Positions 1 to 9,418 of a stretch of DNA of 64,000 nt are shown here, piece after piece. The first letter of the stretch is position 1; every line of letters begins with the position of its first letter. Position numbers and translations under genes: made by a program. Location: the NCBI GenBank assembly GCA_903912445.1, contig CAIWHP010000182.1, positions 1 through 64,000 of the forward strand, in the 5' to 3' direction. The notes under the pieces are model-generated. The model did not search any database and had not been told where the DNA came from. It worked only from the letters and a program-made list of their open reading frames with translations. The stretch is from an uncultured Lentisphaerota bacterium (GTDB lineage Bacteria; Verrucomicrobiota; Kiritimatiellia; CAIQIC01).

Positions 1-546
1 CCGCGGAGCATCCTCGCCGAATCCATCGCCGGCGTTGACCGCCAACTCCTCTATCCCGCCGTGCAAGCGCTCCTGCAAAACGAGGACAGCGTCGCCCGCG
101 CCTCGGTGCGGAAAGTTTTCGACGGCCTGACCGATCGCGACCTGGTGGAACTGCTGCCCGCCATCACCAAGGCGATTGAGCGCCTCGCGCCGAGCAACGA
201 AATGTTCGGCGACGGCATCCGCCTCGCCGGCCTCGACCTCCTCTCGCGCCTGCACATCCGCGAAGGCATGGCGCTCTGCGTCGCCGTGATGGAGCCCGCC
301 CGCTGGGGCGCCGGCAAACGTATCGAGCCCTGCCTCGGCTACCTCCAGCGCTACGGCACCCACGCCAAAGCAGTTCTGCCGCAACTGCGCGAAGTCCGCG
401 CGCAACTCGTCGCCGCAGCAGGCAAGAAGACGAAAAACGAACAGGTGGAACACTTGGACAAATGTATCGCCGCCATCGCAGCCAGTACCGCCGCGCCTAC
501 CGTCGTGGGCCTCGCAGAATTCAAGGCTCGCCCCTCTGCAAAATAG
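1..546 (+). CDS. C-terminal part of a HEAT-like/DUF6288-like protein (5' end outside window)
   Basis: The frame is open from the left edge, so this is the 3' end of a longer gene; the GTG at 61 is only an internal codon. The visible 181 residues are helical and Ala/Leu-rich, with helix pairs resembling HEAT repeats (for example LVELLPAITKAIERL and AVLPQLREVRAQLVAAAGKK). The region resembles the tail of the large secreted DUF6288-type proteins found in Verrucomicrobia and Planctomycetes, but that match is from memory and uncertain. The next gene, a sulfatase, starts 22 bp downstream on the same strand, so the two are probably co-transcribed. No catalytic motif is visible and no function can be assigned from this fragment. 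Confidence 0.6.
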   Translation, partial: PRSILAESIAGVDRQLLYPAVQALLQNEDSVARASVRKVFDGLTDRDLVELLPAITKAIERLAPSNEMFGDGIRLAGLDLLSRLHIREGMALCVAVMEPARWGAGKRIEPCLGYLQRYGTHAKAVLPQLREVRAQLVAAAGKKTKNEQVEHLDKCIAAIAASTAAPTVVGLAEFKARPSAK

Positions 547-568
547 ACGCTATGGCGAAAGCAGGAAC

Positions 569-2077
569 ATGAAACACACACTCGCTCTCCTCGCCGCCCT
601 GCTGCTGACGCCACTGGCCGTGCTGCACGCTGCCGACTCGGCGAAACCGAATATTGTTTTCATCTGTGCTGACGACCTGAACCACGATTCGATGGGCTGC
701 TACGGCTGCAAAATTCCGGACCTGACACCCCATATCGACCGGCTGGCTGCCGAGGGCCTGCGCTTCCAGTTTGCTTATTCCACCGTGTCGGTCTGCCAGC
801 CCGTGCGGGAAACGATGCATTGCGGCCGGTATCCGCACCGCAGCGGCGCGATGGGTTTCTATCCGCTGAAGCCCGAAGTCCGCACGCTCAACCAGCAATT
901 GCGCGACGCAGGCTATCTCATCTCGATGATCGGGAAGAACGGTCATTACATGCCAACCAAGAGCTTCCCGGTGGATTTTGTGGAACAAAAGATCAACCGC
1001 AGTCCTGCGCGACTCGCCGAGGCGACCAAGAAGTTTATCGGGATGGCGCAGACGCAGGGTAAGCCGTTCTTCCATCATGTGAACTGCGGCGATCCGCACC
1101 ACCCGCTCCTCGGCGCCAAGGGCCCGGACGACCTGGCCGACGGCGATGCGCCCAGCCGCTGGATCAAGCCGGAGGAAATCAAGGAGGTTCCCGGCTTCCT
1201 CGAAGACCTGCCCGAGGTGCGCCGGGAAATGGCGCAATACTTCACCAACGTGAAGCGGCTTGATGACTGTGTCGGCGCCGTGCTCAAGGCCCTCGACGAA
1301 ACTGGTCAACGCGAGAACACCATCGTCATGTTCTACGGCGGCGACCACGGCATGGCCTGGCCCTTCGCCAAATCGAATGACTACGAGAACAGCTCCCGCG
1401 GTGCCTTGCTGTTCCGCTGGCCTGGCGTCGTCACGCCCGGCCGCGTGGACACGGACCATCTGGTCTCGACCTTGGATTTCACTCCCACGCTGCTTGCGGC
1501 CACCGGTGTTCCCATGATCCCGGATATGGATGGACGCTCGTTCCTGCCCGCGTTGAAAGGCGTCCGGATGCCCGGCTGGGATCGCGTTTATACCTTCTAC
1601 AATCAAGGGGGAGTCTCCGCATGGATGCCGATGCGCTGCGTGCGGACAAAAGACCGCTCGTATATTTGGAACGGATGGAGCGATGGCCAGACGGAATATC
1701 AGGGCGGACTGTGGGCGGAGAAAGGCCCCGTCATGAAGGGTACCAGTCTTGCCTGGCCAGCGATGGTTAAGGCCGCCAAGACAAATCCTGGGATCAAGGC
1801 GCGCGTGGACCTCTTGATCTACCGCGTGCCGGAAGAGTTCTACGACATGACCAGCGACCGCTGTGAGCGCACCAACCTGATCGCCGACCCCCACCGCCAG
1901 AAGGAGATCGAAGCGTTGCGCTCCGACTTGCTGGCGGTGATGCAACGAACGGGCGACCCCTTTGCCGAAGCCTTCGCCAAGAGGGAAGATCGCACGGTTT
2001 ACCTGAAGGCGAGGGACAAACTGGCCGCGGAATACCATAAGCCCGTCGCGAAGAAACCCAAAAAGCCCACGTCCTGA
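569..2077 (+). CDS. Secreted sulfatase (S1 family, formylglycine-dependent)
   Basis: This 502-residue protein has a Sec signal peptide ending near LAVLHAAD (about residues 1-22). The sulfatase core starts at PNIVFICADDLNHDSMGCYG, where the paired Asp residues are metal ligands. The active-site motif is C76-Q-P-V-R: Cys is kept as formylglycine precursor and Pro/Arg are kept, but the usual Ser is Val. GKNGHY replaces the common GKWHLG, and GGDHG supplies further metal-site residues. It should hydrolyse sulfate esters or sulfamates on a polysaccharide outside the cytoplasm; overall it looks closest to heparan-sulfamidase-like sulfatases, though the substrate cannot be read from sequence. It ends in a lysine-rich tail (KKPKKPTS), a feature shared by several other sulfatases of the cluster. 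Confidence 0.9.
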   Translation: MKHTLALLAALLLTPLAVLHAADSAKPNIVFICADDLNHDSMGCYGCKIPDLTPHIDRLAAEGLRFQFAYSTVSVCQPVRETMHCGRYPHRSGAMGFYPLKPEVRTLNQQLRDAGYLISMIGKNGHYMPTKSFPVDFVEQKINRSPARLAEATKKFIGMAQTQGKPFFHHVNCGDPHHPLLGAKGPDDLADGDAPSRWIKPEEIKEVPGFLEDLPEVRREMAQYFTNVKRLDDCVGAVLKALDETGQRENTIVMFYGGDHGMAWPFAKSNDYENSSRGALLFRWPGVVTPGRVDTDHLVSTLDFTPTLLAATGVPMIPDMDGRSFLPALKGVRMPGWDRVYTFYNQGGVSAWMPMRCVRTKDRSYIWNGWSDGQTEYQGGLWAEKGPVMKGTSLAWPAMVKAAKTNPGIKARVDLLIYRVPEEFYDMTSDRCERTNLIADPHRQKEIEALRSDLLAVMQRTGDPFAEAFAKREDRTVYLKARDKLAAEYHKPVAKKPKKPTS

Positions 2078-2100
2078 AACCCACAGCCGAAGGAACCACC

Positions 2101-3342
2101 ATGATCGCAACCATGCGCCCAACCGGGGACAGCTTGCAACTTTCACGCCGCGCCTTTCTGCTTGCGACGGCGGCCGTCTGCACGCACACGGGCCTCCGCT
2201 CAGAAGCCGCCCCGGGGGCCAGCCACGCAACGGGTGCGGCTTCACCCACGCCCGCTGGCGACATGGTTCCGGCGGTGTGGCGCTCAGACAAACGCTTGAC
2301 GGCTTTTCGCAAGCGCGTGTTGTCTTTCGATCCTGGCCGCGCCAACACCGGCTGGCTGGATGTCTTGGTGGCTCAAGGAGCCGCGCGCTGCGGTGTGAAA
2401 CTGAAGGACCAGGCGCTGCTCCGGTGGGCAACGGCTTGGGCTGATCATCATCTGGCTGTGCCGATCGGAGGGAAGCGCGATTCGCATGTCGGCATGCTCG
2501 ATGCCGGCACGTCGTCACGCGGCATGTATCTAAACGCCTATTGTGGCGATTGGGGTGCGCCCTTGGTGCTGACGCCGCTGCAGTTGCAGAAGGCCCATCC
2601 CGCCTACCTCGACGCCATCCGAAACACCGCAGACCATATTATGGACAAAGCGGTGCGGCTCCCTGATGGCGCCATCTGCCATACGGCCGGGTTGGGCGTC
2701 TGGGTGGACACGCTGTATTACACGGCCAGTGTTCTGGCGCATGCTTATGCGGCCACCGGGACCACACGTTACGCGGAGGAAGCCGTGCAGCAGTGCCTGC
2801 TTCATGCCAAGCATCTGCGCGATGAACAGACGGGGCTTTTCTATCATGACGTGGACCTGAAAACCGGGGCGCGGACGCGCAACTTCTGGGCGCGGGGCAA
2901 CGGTTGGATCATCATGGCGTTGGTGGATACGCTGGGGCTTGTCCCCCGCGAAACCAAGGGCTACGAGCAGACCCTCTCGATCTACCGCGCACAGGTGGCA
3001 GGCTTGCTGAAGTTCCAGCATGAATCCGGGTTGTGGCGCATCGTCCCGGAGGAACCGTGTGCGCATCTCGAAACCAGCGGCACCACCATGATCCTCTGTG
3101 GGTTGGTGGCTGGCCTTGCCGCCGGATGGATCCCCGAGTCGAATGCGAGCGCTGTGCGGCGCGGCTTCGAGGATCTCATCACGTGGATCAATGGCAAAGG
3201 CCAGCTCATGGGCAGCCAGCATCCCGCCGGTGGTCGCGGTTGGGAGACGCACAAGTTGGCCGGGACCGGTGAGGACAGCTACACGATGGGCGTGTTTCTC
3301 AGGCTCGTTGCCGACATGCACGAGGCGAAGCTGTTGAAATGA
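2101..3342 (+). CDS. GH88/GH105-like unsaturated glucuronyl/galacturonyl hydrolase
   Basis: This 413-residue protein has a Tat-like signal (SRRAFLLATAAVC, residues 15-27). The mature part has the alternating helix pattern of an (alpha/alpha)6 barrel and family hallmarks WVDTLYY (D203 is the likely catalytic Asp), FYHDVD and FWARGNGW. GH88/GH105 enzymes remove the unsaturated uronic acid left at the non-reducing end by polysaccharide lyases, so this gene points to lyase action on a uronic-acid polymer such as rhamnogalacturonan or a sulfated glycan. An AAGGA ribosome site lies about 6 bases before the ATG at 2101; an in-frame ATG four codons later is an alternative. Its stop overlaps the start of the next beta-helix gene by 4 bp, suggesting translational coupling. 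Confidence 0.85.
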   Translation: MIATMRPTGDSLQLSRRAFLLATAAVCTHTGLRSEAAPGASHATGAASPTPAGDMVPAVWRSDKRLTAFRKRVLSFDPGRANTGWLDVLVAQGAARCGVKLKDQALLRWATAWADHHLAVPIGGKRDSHVGMLDAGTSSRGMYLNAYCGDWGAPLVLTPLQLQKAHPAYLDAIRNTADHIMDKAVRLPDGAICHTAGLGVWVDTLYYTASVLAHAYAATGTTRYAEEAVQQCLLHAKHLRDEQTGLFYHDVDLKTGARTRNFWARGNGWIIMALVDTLGLVPRETKGYEQTLSIYRAQVAGLLKFQHESGLWRIVPEEPCAHLETSGTTMILCGLVAGLAAGWIPESNASAVRRGFEDLITWINGKGQLMGSQHPAGGRGWETHKLAGTGEDSYTMGVFLRLVADMHEAKLLK

Positions 3343-5069
3343 AACATCCGCTGACAGTTGCCCGCTTTCGGCGGGCCGTCTCGCTGCGCTCGGCGCTCAC
3401 CGCCCTGCTGCTCGCGCCGCTGGCTGCGCTGCACGCCGCGGAAACCAAGCCTCCGGCCTTGGCGCCTGTACGCGTGCTTGAGGTCGCCAACTTCGGAGCA
3501 CTGCCGGACGACGGCAAGGACGACACGCTCGCCATCGAGGCGGCGGTTCAGGCCGCGCAGCGCTCGCAGCCGGCCGAATTGCGCTTCGCCGCAGGCACCT
3601 ACCACCTGAACCGGACCGTCAGTGGCAAGACGACGGGCGTGGATTACTACATCGGCGTGAACGGCGCGCACAACCTCGCTTTCATCGGCGCCACCGAGGG
3701 GGTGGGGAGGCCGGCGACACGCCTTGAGCGAAATTTCGTCCTGAACAACGAGACGATGCCGCCGAACCAGATCAGCATCCAGCACTCCAGCAACATCACC
3801 TTTCGCAATTTCACTCTCGCCAACAACCCGCCGCTGGGCACCACGGCCCGCGTTCTTTCGGTGGACAAGACGCGCGATGAAGTGGTCGTCGAGGTGCTGA
3901 AGGGTTTGCCGGCCTACGACGGGATGCGCTGCGCCTCGGCGCATGCGTGGAATCTGGAGACGGGCCATCTGAAACGGTTCGGGCGGACGCCTGCGGAGGC
4001 GACGCTGACCATCGGGCTGAATATCAAGGCCTGCTGGCAGGCCGTGCCCGGCACGGCGGCGCGCAGGCTCCTGATGCGGGGCGCCGGGTTCGCCGCGAAA
4101 CTCGAAGTGGGCGATGGTGTCTCGTGGCACCATAAGTCGGCCGAGTCGCACAACCAGACGTCCGTGATGTATTCGCGTGACGTCGTCTTCGACAACATCC
4201 TCCTGCCGAACGTGAGCAACATGGGGATGCTCGCGGGCTACAACCACAACCTCACCTTTCGCAAAGTCCGCTTCGAGCCCGAGAACGGTAACCTCGCCAT
4301 TGGTGGACGTGATGGGCTGCACCTCAGCATGACGTCGGGTCGGTTGCTGGTCGAGGAGTGTTACTTTAAGGGCCTGCGCATGGATCCGCTCGTCATTCGT
4401 CGCTCGTTTGGTCTGGTGCAGGAAATCCGCGCCGATGGGTCGCTCCTCATCACGCCGGGTTACGAGGTGCCTCCGGGCGACCGCATCCGTTTCTGGGTTG
4501 GAGCCGATCCGGTGGACGCCGTGGTCGCAAAGTACGAGCGCCAGAAGGGCGGCCATGTCTATCGCTTCGCGTCCGGCGTACCTGCCGGAACGCGGATTGG
4601 TACCGCAGTGAGTTATCAAACCTACAGCTTGGACCAAGGCCTCATCCGTAACACGGTTTTCGCCGACAACTTCGGCAGCGCCATCGTCAACTTCGAGGAG
4701 AACATCACGGTTGAAGGCTGCACGTTCGACAACAACGCCTACCAGGTGAAATACGGCCCGAACTCCACCTCGGGCGGCTTTGTGCGCAACAACATCATTC
4801 GCAGCAATGTGTTTCTTAACACGAGCTGGGTGGATATTGCGCACCGCGGGCAGCCGGCGGACATCGTCATCCATTCGCTGAGCAAGTTTTTCAAGGCGCC
4901 GCGCTACAACCGGAACATCCTGATCACCGGGAACGTATTCAAAAATCCGCATGGCGACGCCGAGGCGGCCGGGATCGACGTGCGCAACGCCGAGGACGTG
5001 CGGATACACGACAACACCTTCGAAGGCTACACGAAGCCGGTCATGATCGATGGCCACGTGAGCCCCTGA
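3339..5069 (+). CDS. Secreted right-handed beta-helix protein (pectate-lyase-like fold)
   Basis: This 576-residue protein has a Sec signal ending LAPLAALHAAE. The first mature segment, VANFGALPDDGKDDTLAIEA, is the typical opening of pectate-lyase-superfamily beta-helices, followed by many Asn-rich rungs (for example HSSNITFRNFTLANN, EENITVEGCTFDNN, RNILITGNVF). It probably binds or cleaves a polysaccharide, but no defined lyase or hydrolase triad can be assigned. The n-region of the signal peptide is unusually long because bases 3354-3394 belong to a 41-bp repeat that is identical in the signal-peptide region of the unrelated sialidase-like gene at 10404. The ATG overlaps the stop of the preceding GH105-like gene. 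Confidence 0.8.
   Translation: MKHPLTVARFRRAVSLRSALTALLLAPLAALHAAETKPPALAPVRVLEVANFGALPDDGKDDTLAIEAAVQAAQRSQPAELRFAAGTYHLNRTVSGKTTGVDYYIGVNGAHNLAFIGATEGVGRPATRLERNFVLNNETMPPNQISIQHSSNITFRNFTLANNPPLGTTARVLSVDKTRDEVVVEVLKGLPAYDGMRCASAHAWNLETGHLKRFGRTPAEATLTIGLNIKACWQAVPGTAARRLLMRGAGFAAKLEVGDGVSWHHKSAESHNQTSVMYSRDVVFDNILLPNVSNMGMLAGYNHNLTFRKVRFEPENGNLAIGGRDGLHLSMTSGRLLVEECYFKGLRMDPLVIRRSFGLVQEIRADGSLLITPGYEVPPGDRIRFWVGADPVDAVVAKYERQKGGHVYRFASGVPAGTRIGTAVSYQTYSLDQGLIRNTVFADNFGSAIVNFEENITVEGCTFDNNAYQVKYGPNSTSGGFVRNNIIRSNVFLNTSWVDIAHRGQPADIVIHSLSKFFKAPRYNRNILITGNVFKNPHGDAEAAGIDVRNAEDVRIHDNTFEGYTKPVMIDGHVSP
3354..3394 (+). repeat. 41-bp repeat, copy 1, inside a signal-peptide coding region
   Basis: Bases 3354-3394 are identical to 10419-10459. 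The core is a small hairpin, CCCGC-TTTCG-GCGGG. Both copies are translated in the same frame and add the basic stretch TVARFRRAVSLRSA to the signal-peptide n-region of two non-homologous secreted proteins. Confidence 0.9.
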
Positions 5070-5077
5070 AAACCGCG

Positions 5078-7072
5078 ATGAAAACACATCACCATCTCAC
5101 GCTCCTCGCCGTCCTGCTGCTCGCGCCGTTGGCTGCACTGCATGCCGCCGCTGCGCCGCTGCTCATCGAGCCCGCGGCGGAGGCGGTGTTGATGATGAGC
5201 ATTCCGCAGTTCCGGTGGCAGACGTCCCTGGTTGCCAGTGTGGAGGCCATGCCGGGCTACGACCTTCAAATTGCCGCGGATGAAAAGTTCACGACCATCG
5301 TGGATGAGGATCGTCTCGCGGCGGTGATCAACTGGTATGCGCCAGACAAGGAGCTTGCGCCGGGCGCGTATTGGTGGCGAGTCGCCGGCGTCGCGGCGGA
5401 CGGGGTGCGGGAGCCTTGGTCAGCAGCGCGGAAGTTTTCGGTGCAACAACCGGCGCGAGTCGTGGAGATTCCGCGGGGCGCGACCTTCGCCGATATCCAG
5501 CGGGCGTTCGCCAGCGCCGCCACGCAAACGCCGGTCGTGGTGAAGTTCGCGCAAGGCGATTACCGCCTCAACCCGGGCGGCGCAGCGGCGTTCATCGCTT
5601 TCACGAATGCCACCGACCTAGTCATTGACGGCGGTGGCGCGAACATGACCTTTACCGGGTTTCTCAAGTTCGTGCATCTGGAGCATTGTCGCCGCGTGCT
5701 GGTGAAGAACTTCACCTTCGATTTCGATCCGTTGCCGTACACGGCGGGGCACGTACTCGCGGTGGACGCCAAAGCCGGGACATTTGATGTCGAGATCGCG
5801 CCGGGGCATCCGCTGCCGGAGTCGAATCCGTTTTTTGAGAAGGATAAGAAGGGGATGATCGTGGACCCGAAATTCCCGCGCATGAAACGAGGGGTGGATC
5901 TCGTTTTCGAGCACGCAGGCTGGCAGAAAATGGCTGACCGGCGTTATCGCTTCACGGCCGCACACCAGCAGCAGCTTCGCCAGCTCGCGGCGGGAGATGT
6001 GTACGTTCTCGATCCCCGCATTGCCACGGGCTTTGATGTGGACGCCAGCGACGCTGTGGTCCTGTTCAAGCTCACGGCCTTCGCCGTGGCCAACGAGGCG
6101 TTCAATTCCCACTTCAGCAGCGGGCTCTGTATCCTGGATTGCGGTATCCGGCTGAAACCCGGCCGCTTCATCGCGGCCAACAACGGCGGCCACAACCACC
6201 ATAGTGCCCGCCTCGGGCCTTGGATCGAGGGCTGCACGTGGGAAAACACCGGCGACGACATCTGCCACGTCAACTGCCTGGTCATGGGCCTCGAAAAGAA
6301 ATTGGCGGCTGATCGCGTACGCCTGCCGCTGCGCAATCCCTACGACGGCATTGGCTGGAGTATGGCGCTCGACATCCAAGCGGGCGATCTCCTGCAGTTC
6401 TTCAACCGCGCCGCAGGCCGGCTCGTCAGCGAGCGCAAGGTCCGCAGCGTTTCGAGGGTGGAGAAATCCCTCGACGTGACGCTTGATGGCGACGTCGGCG
6501 AAATCGTGATCGGTCGGCCCGGCGTTAAGCGAGCGGGCCAGAAAAAGGGGCCGGCCGACGGAACGATCTCGCAGGTCTTCGACGCGAGCCGCACCTGCAA
6601 CCAGTTCGTGTTCCGCAACAATACCGTTCGTAATGGCCGTCGCATCGGCGTGCTCGCGAAAGGCCGCGGTGGGCTGATCGAGCATAACACCTTCGAGGGA
6701 CTCGGCGGCGGCGCGGTGGAGTTTTGGAACGCTCCGTTCGAGGGGCTGGGGGCGGTGGACTACGTCGTGCGCGACAACCGCATCCGCGACTGCGGCCAGC
6801 TCGCGCGCGAACACGCTGCCGTCTGGGCGACCATCTTCAAGAGCGGCGGCGAGAGGCTCCATCGCAACCTGCTCATCGCCGGCAACGAGATCACCGGGTT
6901 TCCCGGTCCCGCCATTCTGTTGCGCGACGTACAAAACGCCGTCGTGCGCAACAACACCATCGTGACCGCCCCGCCCATTGCGCCCAAGGTGCAGCGCCTC
7001 GATCCCATCACGCTCCTGAACACCGACTCGGTGCGTTTGGAGAAAAACAGCATCAAGGATCCAAACCCATGA
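5078..7072 (+). CDS. Secreted protein with N-terminal FN3-like domain and right-handed beta-helix
   Basis: This 664-residue protein has a Sec signal ending LAPLAALHAAA. Residues about 25-130 look like an Ig/fibronectin-III-type module (PQFRW, YDLQIAADEKF, GAYWWRVAGV, WSAARKFSV), and the rest is a beta-helix with rungs such as NQFVFRNNTVRNGRRIGVL and RNLLIAGNEITGF. The same order of domains occurs in the gene at 18871, so the two are likely paralogues. The role is probably attack on, or binding of, a plant or algal polysaccharide; no catalytic residues can be named. It follows the previous gene by 8 bp and its TGA overlaps the next ATG by 4 bp. Confidence 0.78.
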   Translation: MKTHHHLTLLAVLLLAPLAALHAAAAPLLIEPAAEAVLMMSIPQFRWQTSLVASVEAMPGYDLQIAADEKFTTIVDEDRLAAVINWYAPDKELAPGAYWWRVAGVAADGVREPWSAARKFSVQQPARVVEIPRGATFADIQRAFASAATQTPVVVKFAQGDYRLNPGGAAAFIAFTNATDLVIDGGGANMTFTGFLKFVHLEHCRRVLVKNFTFDFDPLPYTAGHVLAVDAKAGTFDVEIAPGHPLPESNPFFEKDKKGMIVDPKFPRMKRGVDLVFEHAGWQKMADRRYRFTAAHQQQLRQLAAGDVYVLDPRIATGFDVDASDAVVLFKLTAFAVANEAFNSHFSSGLCILDCGIRLKPGRFIAANNGGHNHHSARLGPWIEGCTWENTGDDICHVNCLVMGLEKKLAADRVRLPLRNPYDGIGWSMALDIQAGDLLQFFNRAAGRLVSERKVRSVSRVEKSLDVTLDGDVGEIVIGRPGVKRAGQKKGPADGTISQVFDASRTCNQFVFRNNTVRNGRRIGVLAKGRGGLIEHNTFEGLGGGAVEFWNAPFEGLGAVDYVVRDNRIRDCGQLAREHAAVWATIFKSGGERLHRNLLIAGNEITGFPGPAILLRDVQNAVVRNNTIVTAPPIAPKVQRLDPITLLNTDSVRLEKNSIKDPNP

Positions 7073-9408
7073 AATACCCGGCCATCCTCACGGCCTTGCT
7101 GCTGACGCCGATGGTGGTTTCCCTTGCCGGTGCGCCACCAGCCCAAGCCAAGATTGACCGGCACGCGTTGGTGACGCGCCACAATATCACTTGGAATGAA
7201 GTCGCCAAGCGGTTGCCGTTGGGCAATGGCGAGTTTTGCTTCGGCGCCGATGGCACCGGACTGCAGACTTTTGCCGGTAATTGCATGTCCCACTGGGGCT
7301 GGCACAGTTTCCCGCTACCAGAGGGCTGGACGCCGGAGCGTGTGCCGCCGACAGGCACTTTCCAGAAGGGACGCAATGTTGGCCGGGACAAATTCCCGGC
7401 CGATACGGAAGCGATCCGCACCTGGATGCGCGACAATGAGCACATCATGAATCTAGGACGCCTGCGCCTGATGCATGCGGGTGGACGCAGCGTGGCGCGC
7501 GGCGAAATCAGCGACCTGCACCGGACGCTTGATCTTTGGACCGGCGTGCAAACCTCGCGTTATCAGATCGGGGGCCAGGAGGTGACGGTCGAGACGTGTG
7601 TGCATCCGAACCTCGACTTGGTGGCGGTGCGCATCGAATCGCTGTTGGTGGAAAGCGGCGAACTGGAGGTGGTTTTGGATTTCGCCTATCCGTCATTGAC
7701 GAATACGACCTGGGTCGGCGACTTTGACCGGACCACGGGGCATGAAACCCGCGTGCTGCGCCAAAGCGGGCAACGTTGCGATCTCGCCCGCCATGTGGAT
7801 GCGGTCTCCTATCATGCCTCGCTGGCGGCGAATGAAAACGGTTCCATCCGTGTTCCGAAGCCCGTGGTGGCCGTGAAGCAACTCGTCATCACACGTGCCG
7901 AATACGGAGCAGGCGATTCCTGGGCAGACGTCACGGCCAAGGTTGCCGCCGCCGTCCGGGACAACCACCTTTCGCAGGTCGTGAATTTTCAGGCCATGGG
8001 TGCCGATCCGGCGCGCGGCAAGGCCAAACGCATGAGGGTCACCTACACGCTCGACGGGCAAGAGGCGAAGGCGGAGGTTCCCGACAACCAGACCTTCCGC
8101 ATCTCGGCCGAGGCCAGCCATGGCTTCACGGTGGCGGCGCGCGGGACGAAGGTGCTGACCTTCGTCTGCGCGTTTTCGGCTGCGCCGTTGCCGGAGATTC
8201 TGCCGACCTGTGCGGAAACGAAAACCGCCTGCGCCGCCCGCTGGGAGAAACACTGGAGCACTGGTGGCGCGATAGACCTTTCCGCCAGCAAGGATGCGCG
8301 GTGGATGGAATTGGAACGCCGCATCGTGCTCTCGCAATACTTGATGGCAGCCATGTCCGCCGGCAGTTGGCCCTCTTCCGAGAACGGCTTGCTGGGTAGC
8401 GACTGGTGGCGCGGTCGTTTCCACATGGAGATGGTTTGGTGGCACCTGGCCCACTATGGCCTCTGGGATCGCTGGGAGCAGGCCGACAAGGCCCTCGGCT
8501 GCTACGTGCGTTTCGCCCCGGCCGCGCGGGCACTGGCCGCACAGCTCGGCTACAAGGGTCTGCAATGGCAAAAATCGGTCGGCCCCGAGGGCCGCACCGC
8601 ACCGTGGGACGGCAATCAAGTGTTGCTGTGGAAACAACCGCATCCGATCTTCTTCGCCGAGTTGGAATATCGCCTGCGTCCCACCCGTGCGACGCTCGAT
8701 AAGTGGGCGGACATCATCGAAGGCACTGCCGAATACATCGCCGATTATCCCACCAAGGATGCAAAGACCGGCCGTTATTCCCTAGCCTATGTCATGCCGC
8801 CGAGCGAACAGGGCATCACCCGCGACAGCGTGTTCGATCTCGCGTATTGGCGCTGGGCCTTGGACAAGGCGCAGGAATGGCGGCAGCTGCGTGGACTCGC
8901 GCGGAATCCTCATTGGGATGAAGTGCGCCGAAACCTCGCGCCCTTGCCCGTGGTCGATGGCTTGTTCGTCCACTCCGCCGCTTGGACCAACACCTATTCC
9001 AACCCCAAACGCAGCCGCGAACATCCCGATCCGGCGGGTGTCCTCGGCATGTTGCCGCCCATCGAAGGCGTGGATGCCGAGATCGCGCGGCGGACGGTCG
9101 CCAAGGTGTGGACGACTTGGAACTGGAGCAGTGTCTGGGGCTGGGATTTCGCCTGGCTCGCCATGGGTGCCGCGCGCACGGGTCAGCCGCAAATCGCCAT
9201 CGATGCCCTAACGAGCGATAGTTCGAAGAACAGCTACGAAATCGAAGGTCTCAACGGCGGCTGGTATCTGCCCGGCAATGGTGGCCTGCTCTACGCCGTG
9301 GCCATGATGGCCGCCGGCTGGGACGGCGCGCCCGACAAGCCTGCGCCCGGTTTTCCCGATGACGGCTCGTGGGTCGTCCGCTGGGAAGGTCTGAAAAAGG
9401 CACCGTGA
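7069..9408 (+). CDS. Secreted six-hairpin glycosidase-like protein
   Basis: This 779-residue protein starts at the ATG at 7069, which overlaps the preceding stop (ATGA) and encodes a Sec signal (ILTALLLTPMVVSLAGA). The frame is open further upstream, but only as a shadow of the preceding gene. The N-terminal half is beta-rich (WNEVAKRLPLGNGEFCFGAD, DLVAVRIESLLVESGELEV). The C-terminal half is helical with aromatic motifs (SDWWRGRFHMEMVWWHLAHY, WDGNQVLLWKQPHPIFF, TTWNWSSVWGWDFAWLAMGA). This is the layout of GH65/GH95-like enzymes, a beta-sandwich followed by an (alpha/alpha)6 barrel. I cannot assign a CAZy family, so glycosidase activity is an inference from fold and neighbours. Confidence 0.62.
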   Translation: MKYPAILTALLLTPMVVSLAGAPPAQAKIDRHALVTRHNITWNEVAKRLPLGNGEFCFGADGTGLQTFAGNCMSHWGWHSFPLPEGWTPERVPPTGTFQKGRNVGRDKFPADTEAIRTWMRDNEHIMNLGRLRLMHAGGRSVARGEISDLHRTLDLWTGVQTSRYQIGGQEVTVETCVHPNLDLVAVRIESLLVESGELEVVLDFAYPSLTNTTWVGDFDRTTGHETRVLRQSGQRCDLARHVDAVSYHASLAANENGSIRVPKPVVAVKQLVITRAEYGAGDSWADVTAKVAAAVRDNHLSQVVNFQAMGADPARGKAKRMRVTYTLDGQEAKAEVPDNQTFRISAEASHGFTVAARGTKVLTFVCAFSAAPLPEILPTCAETKTACAARWEKHWSTGGAIDLSASKDARWMELERRIVLSQYLMAAMSAGSWPSSENGLLGSDWWRGRFHMEMVWWHLAHYGLWDRWEQADKALGCYVRFAPAARALAAQLGYKGLQWQKSVGPEGRTAPWDGNQVLLWKQPHPIFFAELEYRLRPTRATLDKWADIIEGTAEYIADYPTKDAKTGRYSLAYVMPPSEQGITRDSVFDLAYWRWALDKAQEWRQLRGLARNPHWDEVRRNLAPLPVVDGLFVHSAAWTNTYSNPKRSREHPDPAGVLGMLPPIEGVDAEIARRTVAKVWTTWNWSSVWGWDFAWLAMGAARTGQPQIAIDALTSDSSKNSYEIEGLNGGWYLPGNGGLLYAVAMMAAGWDGAPDKPAPGFPDDGSWVVRWEGLKKAP

Positions 9409-9418
9409 GCAACAACCC

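Noticed and set aside
521-2518. 665-residue open frame on the - strand
   Set aside because: It is a shadow of the sulfatase and GH105-like genes; no ribosome site and no domain, and codon pattern follows the + strand genes.
3279-5087. 602-residue open frame on the - strand opposite a beta-helix gene
   Set aside because: Antisense shadow; the product is rich in His, Arg and Val without domain signatures.
6724-7068. 115-codon N-terminal extension of the six-hairpin protein
   Set aside because: It lies entirely within the preceding beta-helix gene in another frame; the signal peptide at 7069 marks the real start.
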